Below are positions 19,744 to 28,155 of a DNA stretch of 64,000 nt, one piece after another. The DNA comes from Campylobacter concisus. Its GTDB lineage: Bacteria > Campylobacterota > Campylobacteria > Campylobacterales > Campylobacteraceae. Location of the stretch: NCBI RefSeq assembly GCF_002913045.1, contig NZ_PPAF01000035.1:62001-126000 (forward strand). Direction: 5' to 3'. Both the position numbers and the translations under genes were made by a program. The first letter of the stretch is position 1. Every line of letters starts with the position of its first letter. The notes below the pieces were generated by a model that saw only the letters and a list, made by a program, of their open reading frames with translations, made no database searches and had not been told where the DNA came from.

Positions 19744-20408
19744 CTTCAACCGATCTATTTTTAACCTTATTTAATCACAAAAGCAGAAATTTTGATGAGC
19801 TAAAATGGCCAGGTGAGGGCACTTTCGAGATTATTTTGGGAGCTATCTTGGTGCAAAATACTAACTGGAAAAATGTAGAAAAGGCGCTAGATAATCTAAA
19901 AAACGCAGGTAAAGATAGCCTGCAAGGCATTTGCACACTTGAAAACAGCGAACTTGCCACGCTTATAAAGCCAAGTGGTTTTTATAATACAAAGGCTAAA
20001 CGGCTAAAGACGCTTTGCCAAGCCATAAGAAATGAATTTGAGGATTTTGAAAATTTCAAAGAAAATGTAAGTCGTGAGTGGCTCATAAGCGTAAAAGGTG
20101 TTGGAGCCGAGACTTGTGATGCAATGCTGGCATATGCTTGTGGCAAGCCATATATGGTCGTTGATGCTTACGCACTTAGGATAATGGCGTATTTTGACTA
20201 TACTTTTGAGAGCTACGACGAGGCGGCTGAGTGGTTTAGCTCGCTTGATTATAATGAAATTTATAAATTTCTTGATAGTGAGGAATTTGATGAGGTTGAA
20301 ATTTTAAAACTCTATCACGCTCTTATTTTGGAGTTTTGCAAGGAAAATTTCAAAGGTAAAATCTTAAGCCAAAATGGTCAAAAAATATTAAGCAGCATTA
20401 AAAATTAA
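19740..20408 (+). CDS. MagIII-like 3-methyladenine DNA glycosylase (HhH-GPD)
   Basis: A 222-residue base-excision enzyme of the endonuclease III superfamily. The helix-hairpin-helix motif VKGVGAET lies at 118-125 and the catalytic aspartate is D142 in MVVDAY. There is no C-terminal cysteine cluster, so no 4Fe-4S centre. The IKPSGFYNTKAKRLK stretch closely resembles H. pylori MagIII, which excises 3-methyladenine. It ends the eleven-gene run that starts at yajC. Confidence is high for the fold and good for the MagIII subgroup. Confidence 0.88.
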   Translation: MTSTDLFLTLFNHKSRNFDELKWPGEGTFEIILGAILVQNTNWKNVEKALDNLKNAGKDSLQGICTLENSELATLIKPSGFYNTKAKRLKTLCQAIRNEFEDFENFKENVSREWLISVKGVGAETCDAMLAYACGKPYMVVDAYALRIMAYFDYTFESYDEAAEWFSSLDYNEIYKFLDSEEFDEVEILKLYHALILEFCKENFKGKILSQNGQKILSSIKN

Positions 20409-20438
20409 ACTACTAATATGTAACAACTCTTTATAAAT

Positions 20439-20465
20439 TTGCCAAAGGTTGGGACTTTTTATAAT
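20439..20465 (+). promoter_or_regulatory. Promoter of cysK-cysE
   Basis: TATAAT at 20460-20465, with a weak TTGCCA at 20439-20444 (15-base spacer), in the 118-base gap after the glycosylase gene. The leader would be about 55 bases and carries AGGAGGA at 20517-20523. Confidence 0.55.
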
Positions 20466-20526
20466 CTATTTTAAAATTCTGTGCTAAATTTACACAAAAT
20501 TTATCTTATTTAATTTAGGAGGAGTG

Positions 20527-21432
20527 ATGATTTACGATAACATCGTTAAAACGATTGGTAATACACCTATTGTAAAGATAAAAACAGGTGCTGATGAAGC
20601 CGAAATTTACGTAAAACTAGAGTTTTTTAACCCAGGTGGCTCTGTAAAAGATAGGATCGCATTTAATATGATAACCAAAATGCTAGCTGACGGTACGCTA
20701 AAACATGGTGATACTATCGTTGAACCAACGAGCGGAAATACTGGCATTGGTGTAGCGATGTGCGGTGCTGCACTTGGTTTTAAAGTGATACTTTGCATGC
20801 CAGAGAGCATGAGTATCGAAAGACGCAAAATAGTGGCTGCTTATGGCGCACAACTTGAGCTTACTCCAGCGTCTGGTGGCATGAAAGCAGCGATCGCAAG
20901 AGCTACAGAGCTAGCAGCTCAGCCAAATCATATAATGTTAAGCCAGTTTGAAAACAAGTATAACCCACAAGCTCACGAACTAACAACAGCAGCTGAAATT
21001 GTGGCTGATTTTAGTAAGCTTGATGCATTTGTAGCTGGCGTTGGCACAGGTGGTACAATAAGTGGCGTAGCAAAAATTTTAAAAGAAAAAGGCTATGATA
21101 CTAAGATCATCGCAGTTGAGCCTGAAGCATCGCCGGTTTTAAGTGGTGGTAACCCAGGACCACATAAAATTCAAGGCATTGGAGCCGGATTTTTGCCAAA
21201 TACTATGAATATGAGCCTAGTTAGTGAAGTAGAAAAAGTGAGCAACGATGATGCGCTAAACGCAGCTAGAGCAATCGCTAAAAGTGATGGACTCATGATA
21301 GGTATAAGCGGTGGTGCTGCTTACGTGGCTGCAAAAAGAGTGGCTAAAAGACTTGGCGCTGGCAAAAAAGTACTTTTCATAGCTCCAGATAATGGCGAGA
21401 GATACCTAAGTACAGAGCTTTACGGAGCATAA
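20527..21432 (+). CDS. cysK: Cysteine synthase (O-acetylserine sulfhydrylase)
   Basis: A PLP enzyme making cysteine from O-acetylserine and sulfide. The PLP lysine is K41 in GGSVKDRI, followed by the SGNTGIG phosphate/substrate loop and [10 protein letters not shown]. It has 301 residues from the ATG at 20527; an adjacent GTG at 20524 is too close to the strong AGGAGG site. cysE follows four bases after the stop, so the two enzymes of the cysteine pathway are made together and can form the synthase complex. Confidence 0.95.
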   Translation: MIYDNIVKTIGNTPIVKIKTGADEAEIYVKLEFFNPGGSVKDRIAFNMITKMLADGTLKHGDTIVEPTSGNTGIGVAMCGAALGFKVILCMPESMSIERRKIVAAYGAQLELTPASGGMKAAIARATELAAQPNHIMLSQFENKYNPQAHELTTAAEIVADFSKLDAFVAGVGTGGTISGVAKILKEKGYDTKIIAVEPEASPVLSGGNPGPHKIQGIGAGFLPNTMNMSLVSEVEKVSNDDALNAARAIAKSDGLMIGISGGAAYVAAKRVAKRLGAGKKVLFIAPDNGERYLSTELYGA

Positions 21433-21436
21433 AAAT

Positions 21437-21988
21437 ATGTGGGAGAGTCTAAAGGAGCTAGTTCAAACTGTTCGTGAAAAAGACCCATCGGTACATAAGT
21501 GTTGCTTTTTGGCAATACTTATAAACACTCCTGGCATCCATGCGGTTTTGTTTCATAAAATTTCTCATTTTTTATATAAAAAAGGGTATTTTTTTCTAGC
21601 TAGACTCATCTCGCAAATTGCAAGATTTTTAACAGGTATCGAGATTCATCCTGGAGCAAAGATCGGTAGGAGATTTTTTATAGATCATGGCATGGGTGTG
21701 GTTATAGGTGAGACAGCTGAGATAGGCGATGATGTAATGATGTATCATCAAGTAACACTTGGAGGCACTGGAAAAGAGTGTGGCAAAAGACACCCAACTG
21801 TAAAAAATGGCGTGACTATCGCAGCTGGCTCAAAGATACTAGGTGCCATAACGATTGGTGAAAATGCTAAGATCGGCGCAAACTCAGTCGTGTTAAAAAA
21901 TGTCCCAGCAAACGCGACAGTCGTTGGTATACCAGCGAGAATAGTTCGAGTAAATGGGACAAAATTTGAGCCAGAATTTATTATCTAA
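21437..21988 (+). CDS. cysE: Serine O-acetyltransferase
   Basis: Makes O-acetylserine from serine and acetyl-CoA. The 183-residue protein is a short CysE with a left-handed beta-helix of hexapeptide repeats ([10 protein letters not shown] to KIGANSVV) and the catalytic HPTVKNGV region. It lacks most of the long N-terminal helical domain of E. coli CysE. It ends FEPEFII; the terminal isoleucine is what CysK active sites bind in other species. It directly follows cysK. Confidence 0.95.
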   Translation: MWESLKELVQTVREKDPSVHKCCFLAILINTPGIHAVLFHKISHFLYKKGYFFLARLISQIARFLTGIEIHPGAKIGRRFFIDHGMGVVIGETAEIGDDVMMYHQVTLGGTGKECGKRHPTVKNGVTIAAGSKILGAITIGENAKIGANSVVLKNVPANATVVGIPARIVRVNGTKFEPEFII

Positions 21989-22013
21989 TCTTAAAGATTA
22001 TATAAATTTACTC

Positions 22014-22214
22014 TTACTTTTTATGCTTTAAAATTTGAGCATAAATTTCGTCTTTTAGTTTTAACTTCTCTTTCTTTAAATTATCAATTTCAGATGGTTT
22101 TGCTAGATTGTCGTCTATTTTTTTATTTAGCTCATCATGTTTTTTGCAAAGAGCAGCAAAACGAGCATCGGTTTTCTTTAGCTCATTTATAAGGTCTGTA
22201 TATTCATGTAACAT
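22014..22214 (-). CDS. Small coiled-coil protein, YdcH/DUF465 type
   Basis: A 66-residue, highly charged helical protein. The start chosen at 22214 has AGGAG six bases upstream, whereas the longer frame to 22286 has no ribosome site. The pattern (FAALCKKHDELNKKI, then LKKEKLKLKDEIYAQI) matches the YdcH/DUF465 family of unknown function. It stands alone, convergent with cysE. Confidence 0.75.
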   Translation of the reverse strand: MLHEYTDLINELKKTDARFAALCKKHDELNKKIDDNLAKPSEIDNLKKEKLKLKDEIYAQILKHKK

Positions 22215-22330
22215 ATCGGCTCCTATAAAATTTTGAGAAATTTTATCAAGACTTTGTAAATGCTTGGATATAAAAAAAGGTGCCAAGCCATTGCTTAAAT
22301 TTTTAAAAAGAGCGAGTAGAAAAATTTATT

Positions 22331-23461
22331 TTATACGTATTTGAATTCTTCAGGTTTGTGTTTGCTTTTTACAACGCGTTTAGTTAGACGTATTCCATCA
22401 ACGGTACCGATGACTAAAAGCTTTGATCCTGTTCCTACTAATGTGTCACCATTTGGCATTGGTACAAAATTATTATTTATATCTCTAATACCTACTATAT
22501 CCGCATTTGTGATATTTCGTAGATGAGTCTCTTTTAATCTTTTAAATCTTATCCAAGAGTAATCAGGAACAAGAATTTCTTCTATATCGATAGGTGAATT
22601 TTTTGTATACAAAAACTGCTCTAATAAATTTTCCATGTCCGGCCTTACGCTCATGGCACTTAACCGCTGCGCGACTAAGCGAGATGGGCTTACTACATTG
22701 TCAGCACCTAATTTTTTTAATCTTTGCGTATCGTCTTCTGTCTCTGCATTTGTGATGATATGATAAGGCTTTCTGCGACCTATCTCTTTTTCATAAAGTC
22801 TTACAGATGCTATAAGGGCAATGTTATCAGCAATATTTGAGCTAAGAGTTATAAGTCCTTTTGCGCTTGATAGATGTGTTTTCAAAAAGGCAATTTGTGT
22901 GTGTGGCTGAGCTTTTATGAAATATGGATATTTATAAATTTGAGCTAGCTCTGCGATATCTTCTCTATCATCGACCACTACAAAAGGTATATGATTTTCG
23001 CGAAATTGAGCACTAAGTTCGATTGTGTATAGATTGTGATAACAAATAACGAAGTGATTTTTTAGTCTTGCGATCCTATAAAGCATGCGTCGTTCCTTTA
23101 AAATGCTAATTAATGTGCCTCTTTTTAAAACCTCAACCACAATACCAATCGATAGTGTAAATATAATAAAACCAATAAGTATAAATGTGATAGTAAAAAT
23201 TCTGCCCTTTGGAGTTATTGGAGCAACTTCGGTAAAACCAACTGTTGTAAAAGTCATACCAGCTTGGTAAAAGGCATCTATTAGCGAGAAATTATCTATT
23301 AAGACGTAACCTAATGTTCCAAAAAGTAACAGCAATACGACTGAAATTAGTGGAAATCTAAAAGGTTTTAATTGTTCGTAAAGCTCAGTATCTAGGCTTA
23401 TTTCTGGTTTTGTAGAGTTTGACCAGTTGAGGAATTTTAAAAGTCTTGAGAGAAAAGACAT
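22331..23461 (-). CDS. Potassium channel with RCK (TrkA-type) domains
   Basis: A 376-residue inner-membrane protein. It has two membrane segments (about 35-57 and 85-110) flanking a pore loop with TTVGFTEV at residues 72-79. A cytosolic RCK/TrkA-N domain (HFVICYHNLYT to about 240) and a TrkA-C domain near the C-terminus follow. This is the MthK-like layout. The filter reads TVGFT where most K+ channels have TVGYG, so ion selectivity is not certain. AGAGGA precedes the ATG. It is downstream of rpmB with a 23-base gap. Confidence 0.85.
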   Translation of the reverse strand: MSFLSRLLKFLNWSNSTKPEISLDTELYEQLKPFRFPLISVVLLLLFGTLGYVLIDNFSLIDAFYQAGMTFTTVGFTEVAPITPKGRIFTITFILIGFIIFTLSIGIVVEVLKRGTLISILKERRMLYRIARLKNHFVICYHNLYTIELSAQFRENHIPFVVVDDREDIAELAQIYKYPYFIKAQPHTQIAFLKTHLSSAKGLITLSSNIADNIALIASVRLYEKEIGRRKPYHIITNAETEDDTQRLKKLGADNVVSPSRLVAQRLSAMSVRPDMENLLEQFLYTKNSPIDIEEILVPDYSWIRFKRLKETHLRNITNADIVGIRDINNNFVPMPNGDTLVGTGSKLLVIGTVDGIRLTKRVVKSKHKPEEFKYV

Positions 23462-23484
23462 AAATTCCTCTTCATTTTATATTC

Positions 23485-23676
23485 TTAGTTTGATTGTTTT
23501 TTCATCGTTCTTAGAGTAGAAGCAGCAACTTTTATCTTTCTTGTAGTACCATCTTCTAGTGTAACGCGAATCGTTCTAAGATTTGGCAAGAATCTTCTTT
23601 TAGTTTTATTGTTAGCGTGGCTCACATTGTTGCCTATCATCGGTCCTTTGCCTGTTATCGCACATCTTTTTGACAT
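23485..23676 (-). CDS. rpmB: 50S ribosomal protein L28
   Basis: A 63-residue basic ribosomal protein beginning [16 protein letters not shown], with [17 protein letters not shown], unmistakably L28. AAGGAA precedes the ATG. A promoter lies about 35 bases upstream. The K+ channel gene follows on the same strand. Confidence 0.98.
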   Translation of the reverse strand: MSKRCAITGKGPMIGNNVSHANNKTKRRFLPNLRTIRVTLEDGTTRKIKVAASTLRTMKKQSN

Positions 23677-23707
23677 TTTTTTTCCTTATAAACAAAAATT
23701 TCTGCTG

Positions 23708-23713
23708 ATTTTA
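23708..23713 (-). promoter_or_regulatory. -10 box of rpmB
   Basis: On the minus strand TAGATAAAAT provides a TAAAAT -10 about 31 bases before the rpmB start. Confidence 0.45.
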
Positions 23714-23802
23714 TCTAAAACAAACAAAAGTAATGCTTAAATAGATTCTTTTTTAAAAGAATTGATTTTTATTAATAATCTAGATAAAATAACGCCCTTG
23801 CC

Positions 23803-23808
23803 TATAAT
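23803..23808 (+). promoter_or_regulatory. -10 box of the HDOD-like gene
   Basis: TATAAT lies 41 bases before the ATG at 23850, in the divergent gap with rpmB. Confidence 0.5.
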
Positions 23809-23849
23809 TATAAATAGCAAAAATATTTAGAAATCTTGAGTGATACAAA

Positions 23850-24596
23850 ATGCTTAGTAAAGAGTTGATCGAAAAAAATGTTGATTTTGTTTTACAGATG
23901 CCAACTCTTTTTGAAAAAGTCGAGTACTTTTTATTAGCTGGTAATGTAATTGAGGCAGTTGCTACTTTACAAAATATAGCATCTTTTAAAACTTATTTTA
24001 GCTCCATTTTTAAGCGTGCAAAATTTGATATTCCTTATGATGGCAACGATTTGGTAGTAATAGCAAATATGCTTGGCATTGATACTTTTAGAGCGATAGT
24101 ACTTTCTTATTTTATATTTTTAAAATCCCCAAAAATTTATAAGGTATTTAATTTTAAAATCGTCGATTTGATCGAGCTTAATGCTAAAATTTTATCAGAC
24201 TGGCTAAAGATATTAAATTCTTTTAAAGAAAAACGATACAGCTATTTATCACTTGCTCCGTATTCTATTGCCTGTATTATAGTGTGTGAGAATTTATTTT
24301 CGAAATTTCCATCTTGTATGTCAGACGTTATTTCGTATTCTGACGTAAGCTATAATAAAATTTTGCAAAAAAAATATGGCTTTAATATTTTAGATATTTT
24401 TTTAAAAGCAATGAATATGAATAAACAATCATTAAGTAGGATTGATAAAGAGATGCTTTACTTTTTTGAAATTTTGCTCTCTTATGAGTCCAGCAGGCCT
24501 GAATTTTATGATTTTGGAGTTGATAAAATTTTAGATATCAATATTTATCTAGAGATGCAAACCATTATATTTATTAAAAAAGCTCTACAAAAATGA
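23850..24596 (+). CDS. HDOD-like signalling protein
   Basis: A 248-residue cytosolic protein with no metal-binding HD residues. The order QMPTLFEKVEYFL, then QNIASFKTYF, then ANMLGIDTFRAIVLSYF matches the HDOD pattern (LP-proline start, middle helix, and the 'LG...R.LVL' helix). HDOD proteins act in bacterial signalling and, in C. jejuni, Cj0248 of this family is tied to motility. It has its own promoter and a weak ribosome site. The next gene overlaps it by four bases and has STAS and CheX-like domains, which strengthens a signalling role. Sequence is AT-rich and divergent. Confidence 0.6.
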   Translation: MLSKELIEKNVDFVLQMPTLFEKVEYFLLAGNVIEAVATLQNIASFKTYFSSIFKRAKFDIPYDGNDLVVIANMLGIDTFRAIVLSYFIFLKSPKIYKVFNFKIVDLIELNAKILSDWLKILNSFKEKRYSYLSLAPYSIACIIVCENLFSKFPSCMSDVISYSDVSYNKILQKKYGFNILDIFLKAMNMNKQSLSRIDKEMLYFFEILLSYESSRPEFYDFGVDKILDINIYLEMQTIIFIKKALQK

Positions 24597-25966
24597 AATT
24601 AACTTTTAATGGTTCTATGGCAATTATAAGGCCTTTTGGTTTTTTGGAAGCAGAGAATGTTCCATTAAAATTAAGTGAAAAATGTATAAATCAAATTTCT
24701 TCGCGTGATATCAGTGCTATACTGCTTTCACTAAAAAATGTTACATTTTTTAGTCCTATTTGGCTTGGTAAAATAATTGAAAATTTAAGCGAAGAAGCAC
24801 AAAAGCTTGGCGTGGTATTTGCGATTTGCGATTACAATGAAATTTTTTATGAATTGATGATGAGAACAGTTAAGAATACTTCAAATATTTCAATGTTTGA
24901 AAGTGAAAATATTGCAAGCTTGTTTTTAAATAAATTTCTAAACAATGCAAATGACAAAGTATTCATTTATAACTCAACTGAGCAGTACAAGCACTATTTG
25001 GCTAATTATCTCAAAAATCGCTCATTTGATGTGGTTGAGGCTAGAGATGCAACCGAGTTTAATAAAAAAAAGAATTTATATAGTTATGCAGTATCACAGC
25101 TAAATCATGTGAGATTAAGACAAAATCAGATAGATACTTTTATAAAAGATGGTGTCGTTGTTTATGCCATAAAAAGTTTTATGGACTCAGATTTTATTGA
25201 AGATTTTGATATGTCAGCTCATGACATTATGCTAAAAATCGGATATAAATTTTTTATTTTATGGGTAAATATTTCTGGTGCTTTAAATATAAGGGGTGCA
25301 AAATTTCTAATCAAACTTGCTAGCATTAGCAAAAGATCAGGTGCATTTATTTCGCTTTGTGGCATAAACGAATCAAATTTATCTATCGAATTAGTAACGT
25401 ACCTTAAAGATGCAAATATATTTATCTATAAAAATTTAAATGACTTTTACAAAGATGACACCATTTTTTATCTTAAAAAAAGAGACTTTGATGCAGAGCC
25501 AGTAGATATCAACAAGAGCGTTGCTCAAATTTCATCTTATGTGACGCAAATTGCGAGCAAAATTATCTCACAATTAGCAGAAGAAGAAATTTTGTGCGTT
25601 GATACCAAAGTTAGTGCGCTTGATATGGAGAATGAGTGCGATTACTTGCGTATTTGTGTTCAGTATTATGGTGATATTTACGCAAGAGTGCTATTTGGAG
25701 TAAAAAAAGATAAATTAGACAAAATTTGCTCTATTTTTATGCCTGAAGGCGATGATTCAAATGATTATTTAAGTGGATATTCTCAAATTTTTAGTATCAT
25801 TACAGATAAATTTTTGACTCATCTTTGGCAAAAAGGCATAAAAGTAAAAGTTAGTTTGCCTAAAATTTTATCCGATGATGTTTTTTTCGATCACAATAGT
25901 GTAGGCATCATGAACAGACTAGATGTAAAAGATGACGAAATAGGCTTTGTATTTGTAACCAAGTAA
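24593..25966 (+). CDS. STAS-STAS-CheX-like protein
   Basis: A 457-residue cytosolic protein with three recognisable parts. Residues 1-110 look like a STAS domain (ISAILLSLKNVTFFSPIWLG). Residues 180-290 are a second STAS-like unit (FFILWVNISGALNIRGAKFL). Residues 330-457 resemble CheX, a CheY-P phosphatase fold, with GIKVKVSLPKIL. By my alignment the CheX catalytic Glu-x-x-Asn is replaced by Gln398-x-x-Ser401, so phosphatase activity is doubtful. It is coupled to the HDOD gene by ATGA and followed by rpe after nine bases. A partner-binding role in chemotaxis or motility is inference. Confidence 0.6.
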   Translation: MKLTFNGSMAIIRPFGFLEAENVPLKLSEKCINQISSRDISAILLSLKNVTFFSPIWLGKIIENLSEEAQKLGVVFAICDYNEIFYELMMRTVKNTSNISMFESENIASLFLNKFLNNANDKVFIYNSTEQYKHYLANYLKNRSFDVVEARDATEFNKKKNLYSYAVSQLNHVRLRQNQIDTFIKDGVVVYAIKSFMDSDFIEDFDMSAHDIMLKIGYKFFILWVNISGALNIRGAKFLIKLASISKRSGAFISLCGINESNLSIELVTYLKDANIFIYKNLNDFYKDDTIFYLKKRDFDAEPVDINKSVAQISSYVTQIASKIISQLAEEEILCVDTKVSALDMENECDYLRICVQYYGDIYARVLFGVKKDKLDKICSIFMPEGDDSNDYLSGYSQIFSIITDKFLTHLWQKGIKVKVSLPKILSDDVFFDHNSVGIMNRLDVKDDEIGFVFVTK

Positions 25967-25975
25967 GGAGAAGAA

Positions 25976-26623
25976 ATGTACGTTGCACCTAGTATTTTAT
26001 CGGCTGATTTTGGAAATTTGGCAGCTGAGATAAGAGCCATTTGCGAGGCTGGGTGTGATCTGGTGCATGTTGATGTTATGGATGGACATTTTGTGCCAAA
26101 TTTAACTATCGGACCAGTCGTGGTAAATGCCGTTGCAAAAGCAGCCACGAAGCCACTTGATATACATTTGATGGTTGAAAATAACTCATTTTTTGCTGAT
26201 CTTTTCTTGCCACTAAAGCCAAAATTTCTAACCTTTCACATCGAAGAAGAGAAGCATCCATTAAGGCTCATCGATCACATCAGAAAAAATGGCGTTGGCC
26301 CTGGTATCGTGCTAAATCCGCATACGCCAGTTAGTGCGATCGAACACATTATCGATGAAGTCGATATGGTGCTTTTGATGAGCGTAAATCCTGGCTTTGG
26401 CGGTCAGAAATTTATGCCAGTCGTGCTTGAAAAAACAAGGGCGCTACGAGAGCTAATAGAACGAAAAAACGCTAAGTGTCTCATCGAAGTAGATGGCGGC
26501 GTAAACGGACTAAATGCACTTGATCTTGAGGAGGCTGGAGCTGATATTTTGGTGGCTGGCAACTACATCTTCTCATCAAATTCCTACGAACAAGCCATTC
26601 GCGCCATAAAGCTTGAGTTTTGA
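25976..26623 (+). CDS. rpe: Ribulose-phosphate 3-epimerase
   Basis: Interconverts ribulose-5-phosphate and xylulose-5-phosphate in the pentose phosphate pathway. The 215-residue TIM barrel shows SILSADFGNL, the metal/catalytic HVDVMDGHFVPN and the phosphate loop VDGGVN. AAGGAG precedes the ATG. Its stop overlaps the TTG start of the exonuclease gene. Confidence 0.97.
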   Translation: MYVAPSILSADFGNLAAEIRAICEAGCDLVHVDVMDGHFVPNLTIGPVVVNAVAKAATKPLDIHLMVENNSFFADLFLPLKPKFLTFHIEEEKHPLRLIDHIRKNGVGPGIVLNPHTPVSAIEHIIDEVDMVLLMSVNPGFGGQKFMPVVLEKTRALRELIERKNAKCLIEVDGGVNGLNALDLEEAGADILVAGNYIFSSNSYEQAIRAIKLEF

Positions 26624-27420
26624 AACCAAAAAAACAGCGTTTAGAAAATAGCATTGAAATTTTAGCTAGGCAAAATTTAAGCTATCATGAGTTTATTTTA
26701 AGATTTAGCGATATTGAAGAAATTTCATCACTCATTGACGTGCGCGATCTTGATATGTGGCGAACTCTTGGACTTGATATCACTAGAAATGAAGAGAATG
26801 AGATCGAGCTTGGCACGAGATTTAGAGATATTAGCGAGCAGGAATTTTGCGTGGTTGATATTGAAACGACTGGTGGTACGACGAGCGGACAGATCATTGA
26901 AATCGGTGCAATAAAAATGAAAAATGGCGTTGAGATAGGGCGTTTTGAAAGCTTTGTGGCAGCTAATGAGGTGCCTGAAAATATCACCGAGCTAACTGGT
27001 ATAAAGGCTAGCGATCTAGTTGGTGCGCCAAATTTACTAAACGTGCTTGAGCGGTTTAAAATTTTTCTAGGAACTAGCGTCTTTATCGCTCATAACGTAA
27101 ATTTTGACTACGGATTTATCTCTCATAGCCTAAATGAGATCGGCCTTGGCATGCTGCTAAATAGAAAGCTTTGTACCATCGATCTTAGTCGCCGCACTAT
27201 CGCTTCGCAAAAATACGGACTTGGCTCGCTAAAAGAACTCCTTGGTATAAATAACACCCACCACAGAGCTCTGAATGACGCAATAGCAGCAGCTGAAATT
27301 TTTAAAGTCTGCCTCACACGCCTACCTTTTAGTATCCAAACTACAGAGGATCTCATAAGCTTTAGCAAAACAGCTCCAAGCGTGAAGCTAAAACCTGAAC
27401 CAGTTTTGTGTGCGAATTAG
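26620..27420 (+). CDS. DnaQ-type 3'-5' exonuclease (DEDDh)
   Basis: A 266-residue protein with a DEDDh exonuclease domain: D80 and E82 in VVDIETTGG, D163 in AHNVNFDY, and H215 and D220 in HHRALND. Residues 1-75 are an extra N-terminal region. It resembles the epsilon subunit of DNA polymerase III and is the likely proofreading exonuclease, although other DnaQ relatives cannot be excluded. The start is a TTG overlapping the rpe stop. Confidence 0.88.
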   Translation: MKPKKQRLENSIEILARQNLSYHEFILRFSDIEEISSLIDVRDLDMWRTLGLDITRNEENEIELGTRFRDISEQEFCVVDIETTGGTTSGQIIEIGAIKMKNGVEIGRFESFVAANEVPENITELTGIKASDLVGAPNLLNVLERFKIFLGTSVFIAHNVNFDYGFISHSLNEIGLGMLLNRKLCTIDLSRRTIASQKYGLGSLKELLGINNTHHRALNDAIAAAEIFKVCLTRLPFSIQTTEDLISFSKTAPSVKLKPEPVLCAN

Positions 27421-27526
27421 CGGTAAAAAATTATCCATAATCCTAAATTTAATCATTAATTTTTATGCGATCTTTGTTTTTAAAGGATTGTGGGCAGTTT
27501 GCTAAATTTTACAAAAAAGGAGGCAA

Positions 27527-27967
27527 ATGAGTCAGAAAAATTTAGTTTCAAATTTTATCTCAGCTGACGATGAGATGCTCGCTTTTTTATCAAATTTTAG
27601 CAATAAGTGGTGCGTGAGTAACGATGGGGCGAAATTTATAGAGCAAAATTTTACCTTCATTGGCTCAAAGCCAGTTTTGCAAAATTTAAAAGATTACAAA
27701 ACGGCTGAATATAAAAATTTTACCGACATTAAAAAATTTCTCAGCTCAAATCCAAGCATCAAAAGTAAAATTTTAAGTAGCGAGATAAGCTACATCGGCG
27801 ACAACTTAACAAATATAGAGATTAAATTTGCGCCTGAGTATTTTTATGATTTTTTAAAATTTATAGTTGAAAATATCCCAGAACATCACTATTTTTGTGG
27901 TCCTAAGGAGGGCTGGATATTATTCATTGCGATGGAGGGGTATGTGGAATTTGGCCTTTTGCACTAA
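27527..27967 (+). CDS. Hypothetical protein, 146 residues
   Basis: I do not recognise this protein. It has no signal peptide or membrane segment. It has a good ribosome site (AAGGAGG before the ATG at 27527) and Campylobacter-like codon use, and it ends in an aromatic stretch (GWILFIAMEGYVEFG). It stands alone between the exonuclease gene and the NSS transporter. The stretch 27968-28155 behind it holds only the transporter promoter. Confidence 0.7.
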   Translation: MSQKNLVSNFISADDEMLAFLSNFSNKWCVSNDGAKFIEQNFTFIGSKPVLQNLKDYKTAEYKNFTDIKKFLSSNPSIKSKILSSEISYIGDNLTNIEIKFAPEYFYDFLKFIVENIPEHHYFCGPKEGWILFIAMEGYVEFGLLH

Positions 27968-28124
27968 TAGGCTTACTAAAATTATTTTTAAGCAGTTGTC
28001 TAAATTTACCCACAAAGATAAAACGCAAAAGAAAATTTGTCCATAAAACTTCTTAAAACTAACAAAAAACTGGGCTTGCATCCTAACACCGCTTGTTGCT
28101 AGCAAAATTTAATCAATTTTTTTA

Positions 28125-28130
28125 TATAAT
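28125..28130 (+). promoter_or_regulatory. -10 box of the NSS transporter gene
   Basis: TATAAT after a T-run, 26 bases before the ATG at 28156. No -35 box is recognisable. Confidence 0.55.
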
Positions 28131-28155
28131 CCCTATTTTTCACAAAGGCAAAAAG

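Noticed and set aside
22215..22286. Longer start for the YdcH-like protein
   Set aside because: No ribosome site upstream, whereas the inner ATG has AGGAG at good distance.
27487..27505. Possible sigma-54 promoter before the orphan gene
   Set aside because: GG and GC elements are spaced seven bases apart, not ten.
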